Source of the DNA: Falsihalocynthiibacter halioticoli
GTDB lineage: Bacteria > Pseudomonadota > Alphaproteobacteria > Rhodobacterales > Rhodobacteraceae
Assembly (NCBI RefSeq): GCF_025802015.1
Contig: NZ_JAOYFC010000001.1
Location: 372,001-436,000 of the forward strand
Length of the DNA stretch: 64,000 bases
Direction of reading: 5' to 3'
Under the pieces are notes generated by a model, which did not search any database, was not told where the DNA came from, and saw nothing but the letters and a program-made list of their open reading frames with translations. Each line of letters opens with the position of its first letter. Within the stretch, counting starts at the first letter, position 1. Both the position numbers and the translations under genes were made by a program. Positions 60,078 through 64,000 of the stretch are shown here, piece by piece.

Positions 60078-61598
60078 TCAGGAAGGTGAAATCACCGAAC
60101 ACTCAGTGTTGCGCGCGGCGAGGCGGCGACAGGCAAGCTCGGCTGCCTCGCGGGACATGCCCGTGAAATTAGCTTCAAAGCCTTTGCTTGTTTTCACGGC
60201 CTTGCGATCCGTTCCGTCAAGCGTTGCCAATTCGCGCAGCGCGGTTTTCAACAACGCACGTTCGGCGGCATAGCGCGACGCATAGTTGCCCACATTCACA
60301 CCCCAGAACTTTTCTGACGTGTTAGAGATTTTGGTTACGATTACGGGCGTGTCGTCAATCTCGTGCACTTCGGGCGTAACAGCCGCGAGAAGGAGAGTTT
60401 CCTTGATGGCTTCTTTCTCGTCAGGGCGTACGGCTGGCGGCAGAATCTCGGCGATTTGGGACGCTTCGATAGTTTCTGCTTTGGTGACTTCCGGGCGCGG
60501 CTCTGGTGTTACGACTGCGGTGCTGCCGTCGGCAACGACAATTGCTTCCTGAAGCGCATCCTGAATCGTTGTTTTAAGACTTGCTGCTGCGGACTCTGAC
60601 GGCGGTTCAACCTCAAGATTGGCAGCTATCGCGAGTGTTGGACGGGGGAGGGGGCGCATACTCTTTGAAACGGCTGTCACCAAACGAATGGTTTTGCCGG
60701 TTGCGCCTTCGGCAACCTTGGTGCCCGCATTACCCACATAAGCAGGAGGGCGAGGCTTCCGAACCGCTGCGCGTGTTGGCGCGCGTTTGAACCCCATATC
60801 GAGAAGCTCGGCAACGCGCTTGTTCCGAGCCGCTGTGGAGCTGCCGCCGAACATAGTTGCGATGATGCGCTCTTCTCCGCGTTGAGCGGAGGACACAAGG
60901 TTAAAGCCTGCAGCGCGTGTGTATCCTGTTTTGATACCGTCGGCGCCGCGATAGGCGGCAAGGAAGCGGCGGTTTGTGTTGTAGACAGCCTTGATCCCAG
61001 CATCGGTCGAGCGGCGGGAGAACAGGTTGTAGTACTCGGGGTAGTCATAAAAGAGATGACGCCCAAGTGTTGTCATGTCTCGCGCGGTCGAGAGGTGGCC
61101 GGATTCAGTAAGGCCGTGCGCGTTCTTGAACGTAGTTCGCGACATACCCAAGGCTTTGGCGGTGCGATTCATCCGTCGAGCAAACGCTGCCTCGCTGCCT
61201 GATACCGCCTCGCCAAGGGCAGTCGCCGCGTCGTTTGCCGATTTAACGGCAGCGGCGCGTATGAGATACCGAAGGGCAATACGTTGCCCTGCCCGCAGAC
61301 CCAGCTTGGAAGGGGGTTCCGCGGCGGCTTTTTTCGAAATTCTGATTTTCTGATCAAGGTCCAATTCACCGTGCTTAACGGCTTCAAAAACAATGTAGAG
61401 CGTCATCATCTTGGTCAATGACGCGGGATGCAATCGAGTGTCAGCATTTCGCGAATGCAGAACCTCACCGGTTCGTGCATCCATGACCATCGCCGCATAA
61501 GGCGCGGCCAAAGCCGGAATTGTACCGATCAGGGTGGCGCACAAGAATGCCGCCACCAATACTGTGTTTTGGACGAACTGCCCGAGCCGTGTTCGCAC
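60078..61598 (-). CDS. D-alanyl-D-alanine carboxypeptidase with SPOR domain
   Basis: A 506-residue penicillin-binding protein of the DacA family, with a signal peptide ending near residue 31. The serine-active-site motifs are SLTK (SxxK), SAN (SxN) and KTGYT (KTG). A Pro/Ala/Glu-rich linker near 330-410 leads to a C-terminal SPOR domain that binds denuded peptidoglycan at septa. It trims pentapeptide stems at the division site. Start GTG 61598 has GAGG six bases upstream. No gene partner is visible; convergent with ccoS. Confidence 0.92.
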   Translation of the reverse strand: MRTRLGQFVQNTVLVAAFLCATLIGTIPALAAPYAAMVMDARTGEVLHSRNADTRLHPASLTKMMTLYIVFEAVKHGELDLDQKIRISKKAAAEPPSKLGLRAGQRIALRYLIRAAAVKSANDAATALGEAVSGSEAAFARRMNRTAKALGMSRTTFKNAHGLTESGHLSTARDMTTLGRHLFYDYPEYYNLFSRRSTDAGIKAVYNTNRRFLAAYRGADGIKTGYTRAAGFNLVSSAQRGEERIIATMFGGSSTAARNKRVAELLDMGFKRAPTRAAVRKPRPPAYVGNAGTKVAEGATGKTIRLVTAVSKSMRPLPRPTLAIAANLEVEPPSESAAASLKTTIQDALQEAIVVADGSTAVVTPEPRPEVTKAETIEASQIAEILPPAVRPDEKEAIKETLLLAAVTPEVHEIDDTPVIVTKISNTSEKFWGVNVGNYASRYAAERALLKTALRELATLDGTDRKAVKTSKGFEANFTGMSREAAELACRRLAARNTECSVISPS

Positions 61599-61989
61599 GT
61601 CGGCCTCGCTATTTTAACTGCCTCTTGCCGCCGATTTTTCGGCTGACATTTTTTGTAATTGCAAGAATCGTAACACACGGGATTCACTTGGAGAAACTCT
61701 TTTTTCAGAACAGTTGAATCGCTGGTGAAAATTTGTAACAGGCTTGATTTAGTGGCGCCTTGCCGCTCAACCGCTACATGTGTCCATGCTGGCGGGGTGA
61801 ATGCCGAATATTCGGGAAATAGGCGGAATTTTGGGGGCGTTGCTCTAGAAAAAAGGTTGATATTTTATTCAATTTTGGTCGAGCAAACGGCGCCTTCCCC
61901 TTTTCACCAGCGGTAGAGGCTCTATATAATCTGCCTACACGTGAATTGGATTGCCTAAAACGTCGATGGAATTTTTTACCACATATATG
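61599..61989. other. Long intergenic region before clpS
   Basis: A 391-base stretch, AT-rich for this window, with no credible gene on either strand. It contains a candidate promoter (61903-61930) and several A/T tracts near 61690-61710 and 61845-61880. It separates the carboxypeptidase gene from clpS. Confidence 0.5.
61903..61930 (+). promoter_or_regulatory. Candidate promoter for clpS
   Basis: TTCACC, a 16-base spacer, and the perfect -10 hexamer TATAAT. The start would be about 50 bases before the likely clpS ATG. The -35 is a partial match. Confidence 0.5.
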
Positions 61990-62310
61990 ATGGCCGACGA
62001 CGACGCACCCGAAGATGGTGACGCCGGAGTTCTGACAAAGACAGTACAGAAGACCGCTCGGCCTCCGATGTATAAAGTACTGCTGCTGAATGATGATTAC
62101 ACGCCGATGGAGTTTGTGATCTACATTTTGGAGCGGTTCTTTGGCGTGTCTTCGTCGTTGGCGTATGAAATCATGCTGACGGTCCACAAAAAGGGCATTG
62201 CTGTGGTCGGAGTGTTTTCCCACGAGGTGGCGGAAACCAAGGTTGCGCAAGTAATGGACGCTGCGCGCCAGAATCAACATCCGCTGCAATGCACGATGGA
62301 AAAGGAATAG
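61990..62310 (+). CDS. clpS: ATP-dependent Clp protease adaptor ClpS
   Basis: A ClpS adaptor that hands N-degron substrates to ClpAP. An acidic N-terminal tail precedes the conserved YKVLLLNDDYTPMEFV, the HKKGIAVVGVFSHEVAETK region and QHPLQCTMEKE. The core is certain but the start is not: ATGs at 61966, 61987 and 61990 and a TTG at 61951 are all in frame and none has a strong Shine-Dalgarno. I chose 61990 (106 residues). An RsmC-like gene follows 16 bases later. Confidence 0.93.
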   Translation: MADDDAPEDGDAGVLTKTVQKTARPPMYKVLLLNDDYTPMEFVIYILERFFGVSSSLAYEIMLTVHKKGIAVVGVFSHEVAETKVAQVMDAARQNQHPLQCTMEKE

Positions 62311-62326
62311 GGGCGCGGCCCCCGTT

Positions 62327-63328
62327 ATGCAAAATCAACGTATCACATTGAGCCTTGAGGGGGGCGGGTTGTCCCTTCCCGAAGAGGGGCAGATTCTCGT
62401 TTTCAACGCAACGCCCGAGAGCGATCTCGATAGCTTGCCTAAAGAACGTGTTGTTGCGGTTCAGGGTTTCAAGCCGGATTATGATGCCTTGGCGGGCGCT
62501 GGATATTCAGTTGTTACCGCACCTGAGGGCACCTATGCGATGGCGATTGTGTTTCTTCCCCGTGCAAAGGCGGAAGCGCGTGCGATGATCGAGGCCGCAA
62601 CACGGTTTTGCCCAGATGGCCTCGTTGTCGTCGATGGCCAGAAAACAGATGGAATTGACGGTATCTATAAGGCCTGTCGCAAGGTAGCCGACTGTTCATC
62701 TGCGTTTTCAAAATCCCATGGCAAAACCTTTTGGTTTCCCGCCGTGCACGCCTTTGAAGATTGGGCCGCTCCGCAAGATCCCACCGAAGTTGCGCCAGGA
62801 TTTGTTACGCGTCCCGGCGTGTTTTCTGCGGATGGCATTGATCCGGGTTCCAAAATTCTGGCGGATCTATTACCGGAAAAACTGGGTGCTGATGTAGCAG
62901 ATTTTGGCGCGGGGTGGGGCTGGCTTTCTGCTCAGGTTTTGACCAGAGAGAGTGTGAAATCGCTGCATCTGGTTGAGGCCGATCATGCCGCATTGGAATG
63001 CGCGCGTGAAAATATCGCCGACCCACGCGCCGAATTCCATTGGGCCGACGTAACGCGATATAAAAGCCTGCCGGCGTTTGACACGGTCGTAATGAACCCG
63101 CCGTTTCATACCAGCCGAGCTGCCGATCCTGCGATTGGGAAGGCATTTCTCGCTGCTGCTGCGCGTTTCCTGAAACCGCGTGGGCACCTTTGGGTCGTGG
63201 CCAATCGGCACCTGCCATACGAAGCTGACCTGAATGAACTTTATCGCAATGTCGAAGAAGTCGGCGGTGATAATCGGTTCAAGGTTTTCCACGCCAGCCA
63301 ACCCGCGCAGAAAACTCGCAACATCTGA
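62327..63328 (+). CDS. RsmC-like class I SAM-dependent methyltransferase
   Basis: A 333-residue protein with an N-terminal RsmC-type domain and a C-terminal Rossmann-like methyltransferase. The SAM motif is DFGAGWGWLSAQ, and VMNPPFHTS is the N-type NPPF motif shared by RsmC and RlmG, which methylate guanine in rRNA. Target G1207 of 16S rRNA is plausible but not proven. The ATG has no clear Shine-Dalgarno and follows clpS by 16 bases. Confidence 0.87.
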   Translation: MQNQRITLSLEGGGLSLPEEGQILVFNATPESDLDSLPKERVVAVQGFKPDYDALAGAGYSVVTAPEGTYAMAIVFLPRAKAEARAMIEAATRFCPDGLVVVDGQKTDGIDGIYKACRKVADCSSAFSKSHGKTFWFPAVHAFEDWAAPQDPTEVAPGFVTRPGVFSADGIDPGSKILADLLPEKLGADVADFGAGWGWLSAQVLTRESVKSLHLVEADHAALECARENIADPRAEFHWADVTRYKSLPAFDTVVMNPPFHTSRAADPAIGKAFLAAAARFLKPRGHLWVVANRHLPYEADLNELYRNVEEVGGDNRFKVFHASQPAQKTRNI

Positions 63329-63379
63329 TAATTCTGCTAGTCTCCACCGAGAATCGGGACCGAACCAAGAGGCGCCAAT

Positions 63380-64000
63380 ATGTCATTTTCGATTGCCGGA
63401 AAAACAGCCATCGTTACCGGAGCTGCCAATGGCATTGGCCTCGCGGTTGCCCGCCATTTCGAGCAAGCCGGCGCGAACGTAATGTTCGCTGATGTTGACG
63501 ATGAGGCGCTTGAGGCCGAGCTTGGCGATTTGCCGGATGATGGCCCTGTGCGCTTTTTCGCCGGAGATTTGCGAAAGAAGCTGACGATCGCCAATTTGCT
63601 TTCGGCCACAATCGATGCATTCGAGACGATCGACATTCTCGTCAACGGTAGCCGCCAAACGATGGTGTCATCGCCGCTAAATCCGCTGGATGACGGCGTA
63701 AGCAAGCTCCTAGAACAGAACTTGATGACCTCGCTTCGCCTGAGCCAAGCTGTAGCAAAGCGCATGATTAAACAGGCTAAAGAAAGCGGACAGGAAGAAG
63801 GCTGCATCGGATCGATCATCAACATGTCGTCGATCTCTGCGCAGCGCATTCATCCTGAATTGCTCGCCCATTCGATCAGTTCAGCCGCGGTGGACCAGAT
63901 GACACGCGGACTTGCTGTAGCCCTTGCGCCGGAGCGTATTCGGGTCAATTCCGTTGCTTTCGGTAGCGTCATGAGCGCAAGCCTTAAAAAGACACTTAGA
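63380..64000 (+). CDS. Short-chain dehydrogenase/reductase-fold protein, catalytic Tyr and Lys replaced (3' end outside window)
   Basis: 207 residues are visible. The cofactor motif TGAANGIG (residues 13-20), acidic residue Asp38 after strand 2, Asn114 of the SDR tetrad and Ser150/Ser151 are in place. The NNAG equivalent reads VNGSRQ. At the YxxxK site, the sequence is HSISS with His164 and Ser168, so the catalytic Tyr and Lys are absent. This suggests a binding protein or an enzyme with changed chemistry. It follows the methyltransferase by 51 bases; AGAGG lies nearby. Confidence 0.85.
   Translation, partial: MSFSIAGKTAIVTGAANGIGLAVARHFEQAGANVMFADVDDEALEAELGDLPDDGPVRFFAGDLRKKLTIANLLSATIDAFETIDILVNGSRQTMVSSPLNPLDDGVSKLLEQNLMTSLRLSQAVAKRMIKQAKESGQEEGCIGSIINMSSISAQRIHPELLAHSISSAAVDQMTRGLAVALAPERIRVNSVAFGSVMSASLKKTLR

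Noticed and set aside
1..64000. CRISPR arrays, insertion sequences, prophage or defence islands
   Set aside because: No spaced direct repeats, transposase, integrase or phage-type genes were seen; nearly every gene belongs to a conserved housekeeping or respiratory family.
1..64000. tRNA genes
   Set aside because: Intergenic regions were scanned by eye for T-loop-like sequence and cloverleaf arms and none was convincing. A tRNA-finding program would settle it.

Overview
The window reads as a continuous piece of chromosome from a marine alphaproteobacterium of the Rhodobacterales (Roseobacter-group type). Lineage clues are the argH / small lipoproteins / lysA / TIGR02302 (DUF4175) order, an Mcl1-type malyl-CoA lyase, the TrcR (DUF1013) regulator, COQ9, an FnrL-type regulator beside hemN, a complete ccoNOQP-ccoGHIS set, and a membrane-anchored cytochrome c-y. 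I see no insertion sequence, prophage, integrase, CRISPR array, rRNA or tRNA gene. About 66 protein genes plus one SRP RNA fill nearly all of the sequence.

Layout. 0-7 kb: 3' end of tag, a TlpA-like thioredoxin, argH, two tiny lipoproteins (one LptM-like), lysA and a large DUF4175 membrane protein. 7-12 kb: a zinc-ribbon membrane protein divergent from a translationally coupled ftsE-ftsX-plsC unit, then a Bcr/CflA-type exporter. 12-17 kb: accA, mcl1, and a divergent three-gene unit dgcN-dgcA-dat that looks like D-glutamate/D-amino-acid catabolism. 17-24 kb: DUF1244 protein, pyk, a small membrane protein, rpmI-rplT, pheS, pheT and ytoQ. 24-32 kb: an APC-like membrane protein, a YghU-type glutathione transferase divergent from mscL, ald divergent from its likely Lrp-type regulator, a cupin thiol-dioxygenase-like protein, rpsU, coq9, a quinone oxidoreductase and a secreted RNase T2. 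32-43 kb: trcR, recR-ebfC-dnaX, rsgA, SRP RNA, a Tat-exported CpdB, nudC, SRPBCC and VOC proteins, pheA and cytochrome c-y. 43-49 kb: a yejABEF peptide ABC importer. 49-60 kb: the microaerobic block hemN / fnrL / usp / ccoNOQP / ccoGHIS. 60-64 kb: a SPOR-tailed D,D-carboxypeptidase, clpS, an RsmC-like methyltransferase and the start of an SDR-fold protein lacking its catalytic Tyr and Lys.

The best-supported regulatory story is the oxygen block. Four 14-bp sites match TTGAY-N4-RTCAA exactly. The hemN and usp sites lie at -41.5 from a -10-like hexamer, the position of class II FNR activation. The hemN geometry puts the transcript start one base before the ATG, which agrees with the lack of a ribosome binding site. 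FnrL is encoded in the same block. Its products build, metallate (CcoI) and serve (cytochrome c-y) the high-affinity cbb3 oxidase, and supply anaerobic haem (HemN).

The strongest metabolic finding is dgcN-dgcA-dat. A D-amino-acid transaminase could collect amino groups from many D-amino acids onto D-glutamate, which DgcN and DgcA then convert through N-acyl-D-glutamate to the L form. Other points worth a look are a GNRA-loop hairpin covering the rpsU ribosome binding site, the catalytically degenerate SDR, the RNase T2 / CpdB pair for RNA scavenging, and a structured 3' region after ccoP. I found no clearly undescribed defence or mobile system. Motif calls were made by eye without alignments or database searches.
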